Below, in pieces: positions 22,959 through 32,715 of a stretch of DNA of 64,000 nucleotides. The translations under genes and the position numbers were made by a program. The DNA lies in contig NZ_CP152376.1 in the NCBI RefSeq assembly GCF_038784515.1, positions 5,270,001-5,334,000 on the forward strand. Reading direction: 5' to 3'. The stretch is from Rhodoferax sp. GW822-FHT02A01 (GTDB lineage: Bacteria > Pseudomonadota > Gammaproteobacteria > Burkholderiales > Burkholderiaceae_C). Position 1 is the stretch's first letter. Each line of letters opens with the position of its first letter. The notes beneath the pieces are model-generated. The model saw only the letters and a program-made list of their open reading frames with translations, made no database searches and was not told where the DNA came from.

Positions 22959-24170
22959 TCAGAAAGTGTCCAGACCACGCGCCAGATCGGCGGTGATGTC
23001 ATCAATGTGTTCGAGCCCGACCGCCACGCGGATCAGGCCCTGGGTTACGCCAGCGGCCTGGCGTTGTGCCTCGGTGAGGCGGCCATGCGAAGTGCTGGCC
23101 GGGTGCGCCACCAGTGTCTTGGTGTCGCCCAGGTTGGTGGACAGCGAGAGTAATTGCATGCTGTCGAGCACGTGGAAGGCGCGTGCGCGACCTTGTTCGG
23201 GATCTGCCGCCTTCACTTCAAACGACAGCACTGCGCCACCGCAACCGGACTGCTGCTGCATGGCCAGCGCATGCTGCGGATGGCTGGGCAGGCCTGGGTA
23301 GAACACGCGCTGCACACCGGCATGTTGCTCCAACCAACGGCCCAGCGCCATGGCGTTGGTGGATTGCGCTTTCATGCGGATATCCAGCGTCTCCATGCCC
23401 TTGAGCACGACCCAGGCGTTGAACGGAGCCAAGGTCATGCCCGCGCTCTTGAGCACCGGCAGGAAATTCTTGGTCACCATTTCCTGGCTGGCGCACAGCG
23501 CACCGGCCATCACACGGCCTTGGCCGTCCAGATATTTGGTGCCGGAATGCATGACGATGTCGGCACCCATCGCCATGGGGCGCTGCAGCGCCGGCGTGGC
23601 AAAGCAGTTGTCCACGGCCAGCAGTGCGCCGGCATGGTGGGCAATATCGGCCAATGCACGGATGTCGCACACCTCGGTCAGCGGGTTGGTGGGCGTTTCG
23701 GCAAACAGCAGCTTGGTGTTGGGCTTGACGGCAGCACGCCACGCGGCCACATCGGTCTGCGGCACAAAGGTGGATTCCACGCCAAACTTGGCCAGGTCCG
23801 AACCAATCAGCTTGATGGTGGAGCCGAACATGGATTGCGAGCACACCACATGGTCACCGGCCTTGAGCAGGCCCATGCACATCATCAGGATGGCCGACAT
23901 GCCGGACGCAGTGGACATGCAGGCCTCGGCACCTTCCATGGCAGCCAGGCGTTTTTCGAAACTGGCGACCGTGGGGTTACCGTAGCGGCCGTAGGTGAAG
24001 CCCTCTTCCTCTCCAGCAAAGCGCAGGGCCGCCGCTTCGGCAGAGGGTTGCACATAGCCGCTGGTCAGGTACAGGGCTTCGGAGTTCTCGCCGTACTGGC
24101 TGCGCTCCACGGCCTCGCGCACGGCGCGGGTATCGCGGTGCAGGTCTTTGGGTGTTTGCTTGTCGTTCAT
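22959..24170 (-). CDS. metZ: O-succinylhomoserine sulfhydrylase, 403 aa
   Basis: A PLP enzyme of the Cys/Met metabolism family, it makes homocysteine from O-succinylhomoserine and sulfide in methionine synthesis. Visible features are YGRYGNPT near residue 60, the SGMSAI phosphate-binding turn, VDNCFATP, and the Schiff-base lysine in [13 protein letters not shown]. Sequence and the purF-metZ order in betaproteobacteria favour MetZ over cystathionine gamma-synthase. The frame opens at a TTG (24179); ATG at 24170 begins the family-like [11 protein letters not shown]. It lies 15 bases after purF and one base before gltX. Confidence 0.92.
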   Translation of the reverse strand: MNDKQTPKDLHRDTRAVREAVERSQYGENSEALYLTSGYVQPSAEAAALRFAGEEEGFTYGRYGNPTVASFEKRLAAMEGAEACMSTASGMSAILMMCMGLLKAGDHVVCSQSMFGSTIKLIGSDLAKFGVESTFVPQTDVAAWRAAVKPNTKLLFAETPTNPLTEVCDIRALADIAHHAGALLAVDNCFATPALQRPMAMGADIVMHSGTKYLDGQGRVMAGALCASQEMVTKNFLPVLKSAGMTLAPFNAWVVLKGMETLDIRMKAQSTNAMALGRWLEQHAGVQRVFYPGLPSHPQHALAMQQQSGCGGAVLSFEVKAADPEQGRARAFHVLDSMQLLSLSTNLGDTKTLVAHPASTSHGRLTEAQRQAAGVTQGLIRVAVGLEHIDDITADLARGLDTF

Positions 24171-24185
24171 GGCTTCCAACGGCTT

Positions 24186-25688
24186 TCAGTCTTCGTGGTT
24201 GGGCAAGGCCAGGCGCGAAGTGTCTTCCTGGTTTTCATCGCCGCCCACGCGGTTGGAGTTCAGGCGGCTGATGTCGGCATCGGTGATGTCACCGGTGACG
24301 TACACACCGTCAAAACAGGATGCATCAAAGCCTGCCAGGTTCTTGTTCAGTGAGCCGACGGCACGCTTCATGGCGTCCACATCCTGGTAGATCAGCGCAT
24401 CGCAGCCAATGATCTGGCGAATCTCTTCCACCGTGCGGCCATGGGCCACCAGCTCACTGCTGGTGGGCATGTCAATGCCGTACACATTGGGGTAGCGCAC
24501 CGGTGGCGCGGCACTGGCCATGTAAACCTTGCGGGCTCCGGCGTCACGCGCCATCTGCACGATTTCGCGGCTAGTGGTACCACGCACGATGGAGTCATCC
24601 ACCAGCAGCACGTTGCGGCCCTTGAATTCGCTGGCAATCACGTTGAGCTTCTGGCGCACCGACTTCTTGCGCACCGCCTGCCCCGGCATGATGAAGGTGC
24701 GACCGACGTAACGGTTTTTCACAAACCCTTCGCGGTACGGCAAGCCCAGCAGTTGCGCGAGTTGCGCAGCGCTGGGGCGGCTGGATTCGGGGATGGGAAT
24801 GACCACATCGATCTCATTCGGCGGCACAGTGGAGACCACGCGCTTGGCCAATGTCTCACCCAGGTTCAAGCGCGCCTGGTAGACCGAGATGCCATCCATC
24901 ACCGAGTCGGGTCGGGCCAGATACACAAATTCAAAAATACACGGGCTCAGCACCGGAGACTCGGCGCACTGCTGTGCATGCACCTTGCCTTGCAGGTCGA
25001 TGAACACGGCCTCGCCGGGGTTGACGTTGCGGTCGAACACATGGCCTGTGCCTTCCAGCGCCACCGACTCACTGGCCACCACCACATTGCCTTCGTCATT
25101 GCGTCCCAGGCACAGCGGACGGATGCCAAACGGGTCGCGGAAGGCCAGCACACCGTGGCCGGCAATCAGGGCGATCACGGCGTATGAACCCTTCACGCGC
25201 TTGTGCACCTTGCGCACGGCATCAAACAGGTCTTGCGGTTGCAGATCGGCACCGCGGGTGGTGCGCTCCACTTCGTGCGCCAGCACGTTGAGCAGCACTT
25301 CGGAGTCACTCTCGGTGTTGATGTGGCGGTGGTCGGTCTTGAACAGCTCGCTCTTGAGCGCGTGCGCGTTGGTCAGGTTGCCGTTGTGCACCAGCACGAT
25401 ACCGAAAGGTGCGTTCACATAAAAAGGCTGCGCCTCTTCTTCGCTGAAGGCATTGCCCGCGGTGGGGTAACGCACCTGGCCCAGGCCGCAGTTGCCGGGC
25501 AGCGAGCGCATGTTGCGGGTGCGGAACACGTCGCGCACCATGCCCTTGGCCTTGTGCATGAAGAACTTGCGCTCTTGCTGGGTCACGATCCCCGCTGCAT
25601 CCTGGCCGCGGTGCTGCAACAGCAGCAAGGCGTCATAAATCAACTGGTTCACCGGTGCGTTGCTGACAACGCCGACTATTCCACACAT
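24186..25688 (-). CDS. purF: amidophosphoribosyltransferase, 500 aa
   Basis: It catalyses the first committed step of purine synthesis, converting PRPP and glutamine to phosphoribosylamine. Cys2 (MCGIVGVV) is the N-terminal nucleophile of the glutamine amidotransferase domain, with LLQHRGQDAAGI following. The C-terminal phosphoribosyltransferase domain has the PRPP motif VLLVDDSIVRGTTS. Length of 500 matches the E. coli type. It is 10 bases after cvpA, the same neighbour as in E. coli, so purine control of the operon is plausible. Confidence 0.97.
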   Translation of the reverse strand: MCGIVGVVSNAPVNQLIYDALLLLQHRGQDAAGIVTQQERKFFMHKAKGMVRDVFRTRNMRSLPGNCGLGQVRYPTAGNAFSEEEAQPFYVNAPFGIVLVHNGNLTNAHALKSELFKTDHRHINTESDSEVLLNVLAHEVERTTRGADLQPQDLFDAVRKVHKRVKGSYAVIALIAGHGVLAFRDPFGIRPLCLGRNDEGNVVVASESVALEGTGHVFDRNVNPGEAVFIDLQGKVHAQQCAESPVLSPCIFEFVYLARPDSVMDGISVYQARLNLGETLAKRVVSTVPPNEIDVVIPIPESSRPSAAQLAQLLGLPYREGFVKNRYVGRTFIMPGQAVRKKSVRQKLNVIASEFKGRNVLLVDDSIVRGTTSREIVQMARDAGARKVYMASAAPPVRYPNVYGIDMPTSSELVAHGRTVEEIRQIIGCDALIYQDVDAMKRAVGSLNKNLAGFDASCFDGVYVTGDITDADISRLNSNRVGGDENQEDTSRLALPNHED

Positions 25689-25698
25689 GTTTTTTCGC

Positions 25699-26202
25699 TC
25701 ACGTAGTAGGTAAATATTTTCCGAACTCTTGCGGCAACACCGGCTTCAACAGCCCCAACGTTGATGTTGCCCAACGCACGCCCGTCGAAGCCTGCCACTC
25801 ACGTGACGACTTCCAGGGCGTCATGCCCACCACCACCGTGATGGCCAATATCAACACCACGCCGCGCAGCACACCAAACAGCGCGCCCAGCAAGCGGTTG
25901 ATGGCGCCCATGCCCACGGCCGACAGCACCTTGGACAGCACAAAACCCAGCAACGCGCCCGCAAACAGCGTGGCCACAAAAATCAGTACAAAGCCGGCGG
26001 CATAACGCACCTGTTCACCCGCACCCGCCATGGGCAGCTTGGCCGCCACATCGGGGGCAAACCACTGCGCCAGCACAAAGGCCACGGCCCAGCTGGCCAG
26101 CGACAGCACTTCCACCACCAGACCGCGCCAGGCGCCCACCACCATGGACGCCAACAAAATACCTATGCAGACCCAGTCCAGCAGCGGCAATACCTCCAGC
26201 AC
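25699..26202 (-). CDS. cvpA: CvpA family inner-membrane protein, 167 aa
   Basis: This small integral membrane protein has four hydrophobic segments (about 6-24, 29-47, 66-90, 103-125) and the family phrase AWRGLVVEVLSLASWAVAF. CvpA is required for colicin V production in E. coli and is linked to purF in many proteobacteria; its molecular role is uncertain. It starts 2 bases after the SPOR gene ends and is followed by purF. Confidence 0.93.
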   Translation of the reverse strand: MLEVLPLLDWVCIGILLASMVVGAWRGLVVEVLSLASWAVAFVLAQWFAPDVAAKLPMAGAGEQVRYAAGFVLIFVATLFAGALLGFVLSKVLSAVGMGAINRLLGALFGVLRGVVLILAITVVVGMTPWKSSREWQASTGVRWATSTLGLLKPVLPQEFGKYLPTT

Positions 26203-26204
26203 CG

Positions 26205-26990
26205 CTAGAGCCCCAGAATGGAAACAGACAGACCGGCCTTCTGGATCTTCTCGGCGGCCTTCTCGGCGTCGCTGCGCTTCTCAAACGGGCCAACCCGCAC
26301 ACGGAACTTCTTGCCATCGGGCGTCTCGGCAATCTGCGCATAGGTCTTCAGACCCAGCTTTTCCACCTTGAGGCGTGCCTCGTGCGCACGGGCCGAATCG
26401 GTGAACGCACCAAACTGCACCACAAAGCGCCCCGTGGCCGATTTGTCAGACGCCTTATCTGCGGGCTTGTCTGCCGATTTTTCAACGGGCTTGGCTGTCA
26501 CTTTGCTGTCACGTGCGGCATCGGCCTTGGACGGGGCGATGATGACCTCTTCCTTGTCGGCTGCCTTGCTCTTTTCCGCTGGCTTGGCCGGGGCCTTGGC
26601 GTCTTTCGAATCCTTGGCAGGCGCAGCTGCCGGTGCCGGGGAAGGTGCTGTTACGGGAGCTGCCACGGGAGCAGGTGCCGCGGCGGGTGCCGGTGCCGGC
26701 TCGGATGCAGCCGGGCTGGACGACTGGCTCTGCTGCACAACCGGCGCGGAATCGCTGGCGGCCAACGGCTTGACCTTGGTCTTGTCAGGGATGTCGATCG
26801 GAATATCCACCGCAATCGGGCGCGGCTGGTTGTCAAACAGGATGGGGAACCCAATCACGCCCGCCAGCACCAGCAGCGCCGCACCGGCCAGCCGGTAACG
26901 CGCCCGCTTGCGCATGGCGTCCACGCTTTCAGGAGCGGGCGGCGGAGCCGGCTGCTCCCCACCGGCTTTGCGTAGTTTGAAAAATGCCAT
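26205..26990 (-). CDS. SPOR domain protein, DedD-like, 261 aa
   Basis: It has one membrane span near residues 33-52 (YRLAGAALLVLAGVIGFPIL), then a Pro/Ala/Lys-rich periplasmic linker of over 100 residues. A C-terminal SPOR domain follows (about 185-258, starting RFVVQFGAFTD and including RVRVGPFEKRSDAEK). SPOR domains bind denuded glycan strands at the division septum, so it is probably a division-associated protein like DedD. It lies between folC and cvpA, as in other betaproteobacteria. Confidence 0.9.
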   Translation of the reverse strand: MAFFKLRKAGGEQPAPPPAPESVDAMRKRARYRLAGAALLVLAGVIGFPILFDNQPRPIAVDIPIDIPDKTKVKPLAASDSAPVVQQSQSSSPAASEPAPAPAAAPAPVAAPVTAPSPAPAAAPAKDSKDAKAPAKPAEKSKAADKEEVIIAPSKADAARDSKVTAKPVEKSADKPADKASDKSATGRFVVQFGAFTDSARAHEARLKVEKLGLKTYAQIAETPDGKKFRVRVGPFEKRSDAEKAAEKIQKAGLSVSILGL

Positions 26991-27016
26991 GGATGCGCGT
27001 ACGCGGAAGTTAGTGT

Positions 27017-28327
27017 TTATGGGGCCAGATGAGCGGCCTGCAGACGGGGCAAACCTGCCTGCAGAATGCCCCCTACCGTATAGAAGGACCCGAAGACGAC
27101 GATTCTATCAGCGGGGTCTGCGGCGGCGATGGCGGCCTCCAGTGCCAGGGTTGGCGAGGCAAAAGCCTGGGCGCTGGCGTCCTTGCGGGTGTTCTGGGCT
27201 TCCCAGGCGGTCTTGAGCGCAGCACCGGTGGCGGCGCGGGCGGTGGGCAAGTCGGTAAAGTACCAGCGGTCCAGAATCGGGCCGACCTTGGCCAGCATGG
27301 GCGCCAGGTCCTTGTCGGCCATGGCGCCAAACACGGCATGTGTGGTCGGGAAAAAGCCCATGGCGTCCAGATTGGCGGCCAGAGCCGAGACTGAATGCGG
27401 GTTGTGGGCCACGTCCAGCACCAGCGTGGGCTGCCCCGGAATGATCTGGAAGCGCCCGGTCAGCTCCACAAAGGCCAGGCCGTTGCGCACGGCCTGCGCG
27501 GTGACCGGCAGCTTTTCGCGCAGGGCGGTGAGCGCGGCCAGCACGCCGGCGGCGTTCACCAGCTGGTTGGCGCCGCGCAGGGCTGGATAAGCCAGCCCGC
27601 TGTAGCGCCTGCCACGGCCGGCCCAGGCCCACTGCTGCTTGTCGCCGGTCACGTTGAAATCATGGCCCACGCGCCACAGGTCGGCGCCCACCTCCAGGGC
27701 GCGGTCCAGCACGCTTTGCGGTGGCACCGGGTCACTCACCACCACCGGGCGGTCGGTGCGCATGATGCCGGCTTTCTCGTAGCCAATGGCCTCGCGGTCG
27801 TTGCCCAACAGCTCCATATGGTCCAGATCGATGCTGGTGATGATGGCGCAGTCGGTATCGATGATGTTGACCGCATCCAGCCGCCCGCCCAGGCCCACCT
27901 CCAGCACGATGGCGTCCAGCCCGGACTGGCGCATCACATCAAAGATGGCCAGGGTGCTGAACTCAAAGTACGTGAGCGACACCTCTTCGCCCTGGGTGCG
28001 GGCCCGCTCCACGGCCGCAAAGCCGGCCACCAGCACATCGGCAGCCACCGGCTCGCCGTTGAGGCGCAGGCGCTCTTCAAAGTGCACCAGATGGGGCGAG
28101 GTGTAGACGCCAGTCTTGTAGCCCGCCTGACGCAGGATGGACTCCAGCATGGCGCAGGTGGAGCCCTTGCCGTTGGTGCCGGCCACGGTGATGACTGGGC
28201 AGTCAAAGCGCAGCTGCATGCGCTCGGCCACGGTGCGCACGCGCTCCAGGCCCATGTCGATGTTCTTGGGATGCAGCTGTTCGCAATAGGCCAGCCACTC
28301 GGGCAATGTGCTGAAAGAAGTAGTCAT
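27017..28327 (-). CDS. folC: dihydrofolate synthase / folylpolyglutamate synthase, 436 aa
   Basis: It is an ATP-dependent ligase that adds glutamate to dihydropteroate and to folates. The P-loop is VITVAGTNGKGST near residues 43-55. EVGLGGRLDAVNI and SIDLDHMELLGNDREAIGYEKAGI are diagnostic. ATG at 28327 is the true start; the open frame continues far upstream only as a shadow of argG. It heads the minus-strand run to SPOR, cvpA, purF, metZ and gltX and is divergent from the Spx/ArsC-like gene 48 bases away. Confidence 0.95.
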   Translation of the reverse strand: MTTSFSTLPEWLAYCEQLHPKNIDMGLERVRTVAERMQLRFDCPVITVAGTNGKGSTCAMLESILRQAGYKTGVYTSPHLVHFEERLRLNGEPVAADVLVAGFAAVERARTQGEEVSLTYFEFSTLAIFDVMRQSGLDAIVLEVGLGGRLDAVNIIDTDCAIITSIDLDHMELLGNDREAIGYEKAGIMRTDRPVVVSDPVPPQSVLDRALEVGADLWRVGHDFNVTGDKQQWAWAGRGRRYSGLAYPALRGANQLVNAAGVLAALTALREKLPVTAQAVRNGLAFVELTGRFQIIPGQPTLVLDVAHNPHSVSALAANLDAMGFFPTTHAVFGAMADKDLAPMLAKVGPILDRWYFTDLPTARAATGAALKTAWEAQNTRKDASAQAFASPTLALEAAIAAADPADRIVVFGSFYTVGGILQAGLPRLQAAHLAP

Positions 28328-28375
28328 AGCCCGGAATTGTCGCCCACCCGCCGCCGCGCTGGCATGATGACGGCC

Positions 28376-28732
28376 ATGAAAACCATTCACCTCTACGGCA
28401 TCCCCAACTGCGACACCGTCAAAAAAGCCCGCACCTGGCTCGCCGACCAGGCTGTGGAGACGGTTTTTCATGACTTCAAAAAGGAAGGCGTTCCCGCCAA
28501 CCTGCTGCCCGGCTGGCTCAAGGCCGTGGGGCGTGACAAGCTCATCAACCGCGCCGGCCCTACCTGGCGCAAGCTGGATGCGGCCATCCAGGCCTCGGTG
28601 GTGGACGATGCATCTGCCAGTGCGGTGATGACCAGCCACAGCAGCGTGATCAAGCGACCGGTGGTGGTTTGGGCCGACGGCACCGTCACCGTGGGATTCA
28701 AGCCGGAGCTGTTTGCAGAGCGACTCCCTTAA
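28376..28732 (+). CDS. ArsC/Spx-family reductase-like protein (YffB type), 118 aa
   Basis: The protein begins MKTIHLYGIPNCDTVKKART, with one cysteine (Cys12) of the ArsC/Spx thioredoxin-like fold. FHDFKKEGVP and the late KRPVVVW strand match the YffB-like subgroup. Length of 118 is typical. True arsenate reductase activity is unlikely without other Ars genes; YffB-type proteins may be glutathione-dependent reductases. ATG at 28376 is preferred over in-frame ATGs at 28364 and 28367. It leads into ppnP and argG on the same strand. Confidence 0.85.
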   Translation: MKTIHLYGIPNCDTVKKARTWLADQAVETVFHDFKKEGVPANLLPGWLKAVGRDKLINRAGPTWRKLDAAIQASVVDDASASAVMTSHSSVIKRPVVVWADGTVTVGFKPELFAERLP

Positions 28733-28768
28733 AATCAGCGGTTTCCCCCAATCAGTGCGCCTTCTTCC

Positions 28769-29089
28769 ATGACCATCACCACCCAGATCGACTCCGTATC
28801 CCTCTCCACCAAAGCCAATGTGTACTTTGATGGCAAGTGCATCAGCCACAGTTTCACCCTGCCCGACGGCAGCAAGGCTTCGGTGGGCGTGGTGCTGGCC
28901 TCTACCCTGACCTTTGGCACCGGTGCTGCAGAAACCATGGAATGCGTGGCCGGCGGCTGCGAATACAAGCTGGCCGGCAGCGACACCTGGGTCAGCCAGT
29001 CCGAAGGTGACACCTTCAGCGTGCCGGCCAACTCCAAATTCGAGATCCGCGTGGCCCAGGCCTACCACTACATCTGCCGCTACGCATAA
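28769..29089 (+). CDS. ppnP: pyrimidine/purine nucleoside phosphorylase, 106 aa
   Basis: This is a single-domain cupin of the former DUF1255. In E. coli, PpnP phosphorolyses several nucleosides to bases and ribose-1-phosphate. Recognisable are KANVYFDGKCISHSF, SVGVVLASTLTFGT, ETMECVAG and the terminal YHYICRY. Length of 106 is close to the E. coli protein. The start is ATG at 28769; no strong ribosome site is visible. It is 9 bases before argG. Confidence 0.92.
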   Translation: MTITTQIDSVSLSTKANVYFDGKCISHSFTLPDGSKASVGVVLASTLTFGTGAAETMECVAGGCEYKLAGSDTWVSQSEGDTFSVPANSKFEIRVAQAYHYICRYA

Positions 29090-30430
<1,341 letters not shown>

Positions 30431-30451
30431 GCCCTCGTTGAAATGCCAAAG

Positions 30452-30493
30452 ACAAAGCCCGCCAGGTGAAAACCTGGCGGGCTTTGTTGTTTT
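30452..30493 (+). terminator. intrinsic terminator after argG
   Basis: A perfect 16-bp stem (30452-30467 with 30472-30487) is closed by a GAAA tetraloop and followed by TGTTTTGG. It lies 21 bases after the argG stop and separates the core gene from the accessory pair downstream. Confidence 0.9.
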
Positions 30494-30591
30494 GGACTTA
30501 CTAGTACGGCTAGTCTGCCGATACTTTTTGGGAATGAAAGTGTGTTCAAGTTAAAGTGGGGTTGAATCGCAGAAACTAAATTAATTCCCTA

Positions 30592-30942
30592 ATGACTGAC
30601 TCGCTACGCGACCTAGCCCTACAGCTCGAAAAGTTTGCAAAAGAACGCGAGTGGCAACCCTTTCATTCACCCAAAAACCTTGCTTCAGCATTGGTGGTGG
30701 AGGCTGGCGAATTGCTAGAGCATTTTCAATGGCTCACTGAAGCCCAAAGTCAAGAGGTGTCCGATGAGAAACGCGAAGCCATAGGTTCGGAAATTGCGGA
30801 TGTACTTCTGTATTTAATCCAACTCTCAACTGCTCTTGGCATCGATCCAATCGCAGCGGCACAAGCGAAAGTGAAAGCCAACGCGCTCAAATATCCAGTT
30901 GACAAAGCCCGTGGCTCAAGCAAGAAATACAACGAGCTTTGA
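30592..30942 (+). CDS. MazG-like nucleotide pyrophosphohydrolase, 116 aa
   Basis: It carries the all-alpha NTP pyrophosphohydrolase metal sites ExxE at 37-40 (VVEAGELLEHFQW) and ExxD at 67-70 (SEIADVLLY). This resembles the short dCTPase/RS21-C6-type proteins that hydrolyse (d)NTPs to monophosphates. Length of 116 fits. The stop is 3 bases before the next gene, so the two are co-translated. Composition is less GC-rich than argG. Such MazG genes are often next to DUF2075 helicase genes in accessory loci, and here only the tail of that helicase remains. Confidence 0.9.
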   Translation: MTDSLRDLALQLEKFAKEREWQPFHSPKNLASALVVEAGELLEHFQWLTEAQSQEVSDEKREAIGSEIADVLLYLIQLSTALGIDPIAAAQAKVKANALKYPVDKARGSSKKYNEL

Positions 30943-30945
30943 TCA

Positions 30946-31728
30946 ATGATCATCTATCAAGCGAGTAAGCGTGCCTCTTCGGACAAGTCTGTGCGTGGAC
31001 TCAAAAGCCTACTCAAAACGGAACGCGAAAAGGCGCTTGCGTTCGCTGACGCCATCGTAAAAAACACTTACCGTACTCTGATGACTCGGGGTATGAAAGG
31101 CTGTTATGTCTACTGCACTGACCCACAACTTAGGGAATTCATCCGTAGCAAATTGCGTGCGAGTGGTAACGAAATACAAGACGGCATCTCAAGTCAACGG
31201 ACTGAAGTGGCAAATGTCGTGCCATTGCCGCGTGTTTCAAAGTCGGAGTTAAACGCAGGAGTGGCCGCTGCACCATTGCTGGATCTACGCATTGCGGCCG
31301 GAAACTTTTCAGACCTGCAAGCGCTTGTGCATGAAGCGGATGAATGGGTCGCTTTGCCAGACTGGGTGAACCCCCAACCAGGGCTATTCGTAGCCCAGGT
31401 TATCGGTGAATCAATGAACCGTAGGATCCCCAATGGTGCTTGGTGTCTTTTTCGAGCCAACCCATCAGGAACACGTGAGGGGAAAATTGTGGTTGTGCAG
31501 CATCGCACTATTGCAGATCCCGAAACCGGGGGGCGTTACACCATTAAGCTGTATTCAAGCGAAAAAACGGCAGTGGCAGACGGTGATTGGCGGCATACCC
31601 GCATCACGCTGAAACCGGACTCGACCATGCCCGGATTTCAACCGCTCGTCATTGAGCAACCAGAAAGCGATGAGAGCTTCGCAGTGATCGCAGAAATGCT
31701 CATGGTTCTGACCGCTCCCGAAAACTAA
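30946..31728 (+). CDS. S24 (LexA-type) peptidase fused to the C-terminal tail of a DUF2075 helicase, 260 aa
   Basis: Residues 1-70 (SSDKSVRGLK, NTYRTLMTRGMKGCYVYCTD) match the last part of DUF2075 DNA/RNA helicases, but the ATPase core is absent. After a linker comes an S24 peptidase domain with the nucleophile in GESM (Ser156) and general base Lys201 in YTIKLYSSEK, as in LexA and UmuD. DUF2075-S24 fusions of full length exist in accessory loci, so this is probably a 5'-deleted remnant whose peptidase domain is intact. It starts 3 bases after the MazG-like gene. No AlaGly cleavage site typical of LexA is evident. Confidence 0.7.
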   Translation: MIIYQASKRASSDKSVRGLKSLLKTEREKALAFADAIVKNTYRTLMTRGMKGCYVYCTDPQLREFIRSKLRASGNEIQDGISSQRTEVANVVPLPRVSKSELNAGVAAAPLLDLRIAAGNFSDLQALVHEADEWVALPDWVNPQPGLFVAQVIGESMNRRIPNGAWCLFRANPSGTREGKIVVVQHRTIADPETGGRYTIKLYSSEKTAVADGDWRHTRITLKPDSTMPGFQPLVIEQPESDESFAVIAEMLMVLTAPEN

Positions 31729-31869
31729 GTCAAGGCGGCAACTGTGCCTGACCAGGGATTCAGCAAACTGATCATTTGCAGCTGCTTTCGGCGGATGAAG
31801 GGCTTTTCTAGGCCAAATGGTATGGCATGCAGAACGCCAGGGATTGCGATGTCGTAAAAGCCGTAGCGC

Positions 31870-32700
31870 CTAATCCCCACCCCCACCACACCCGCTGCCA
31901 CACCCATCCCCGCCGCTCCCAGATTCCCCGTCGCTGCCGCCTGAAGAGTGGGAAGAGTCAGAGGAATCCATACCACCAAACCCATCGCTGTCCCCACTGC
32001 TGGACCCGTCCGAAAAGTCCGTCGCGCAATAGCTGCCCGAGCCGTCTCCGTTGGCGTCGCTCTTGCGGCCTATGTCCTTGCAATCGGGCACGTACTGAAA
32101 GCCGCCCTCTATGCCGCATTTGGCATCCAGCGCAAACAGCAGCGGCAGGCGGCTGGGTTTGCGGGGGTTGATGGACTCTTCCTTGCAGGCCCAGAACCAG
32201 GCACGGCGCAGGCCGTCGTTGCGGTCGGATCGCGGGCCCAGCACTTCGGCGGGCGTGTGGTGCAGGAAGTGGCCCAGCGCAATGTCGCACCAGCGCTGGT
32301 AGGCCTGCGTGTGCAGGATGAACTCGTGCCACAGCACATCGACCACCTTGGATGGCATGGCAACAAACTGGCGACGGCTGCGGTGGCAGGCCAGAAAGAA
32401 CTGGCGCAGGCCGCGCTCCACCAAATCCGCGTCTTTGCCGCTCAGGTGGGGGTAGGTTTGCCGTAGCTTGCGCTTGAGGAACTGGGGCAGCGGTGCTTCG
32501 CGAATCCAGCGTTCACGCTGCCAGGTGGCCCACACGGGTACTGCCAGACCGATGGCGCAGGTCAGCATCACCAATGGCACCATGCTGGACCCCACGCGCC
32601 ACCATCCCAATCGAATGCCCAGGAAGGCCAGGAGCCACAGTGCCGGCAGCAGCCATGGGACATGCTTTGCATGCCGCAGCGCCAACACCCTCCACTTCAT
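31870..32700 (-). CDS. membrane-anchored glycine-rich protein, DUF1399/GRDP-like, 276 aa
   Basis: Two hydrophobic segments lie near residues 13-33 and 40-58. The middle carries the GRDP/DUF1399-like phrase VDVLWHEFILHTQAYQRWC and then GHFLHHTP. The last 60 residues are almost only Gly, Ser, Asp and Cys, ending in a GSGCGGGG tail. Homologous proteins are annotated glycine-rich domain-containing; function is unknown. It is convergent with the S24 gene across a 141-base gap and 15 bases after the SDR gene. Confidence 0.75.
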   Translation of the reverse strand: MKWRVLALRHAKHVPWLLPALWLLAFLGIRLGWWRVGSSMVPLVMLTCAIGLAVPVWATWQRERWIREAPLPQFLKRKLRQTYPHLSGKDADLVERGLRQFFLACHRSRRQFVAMPSKVVDVLWHEFILHTQAYQRWCDIALGHFLHHTPAEVLGPRSDRNDGLRRAWFWACKEESINPRKPSRLPLLFALDAKCGIEGGFQYVPDCKDIGRKSDANGDGSGSYCATDFSDGSSSGDSDGFGGMDSSDSSHSSGGSDGESGSGGDGCGSGCGGGGD

Positions 32701-32715
32701 GCCTTCATCTGCCTG

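Noticed and set aside
27395..28375. Plus-strand frame upstream of the ArsC/Spx-like start
   Set aside because: Antisense shadow of folC; family similarity starts at 28376.
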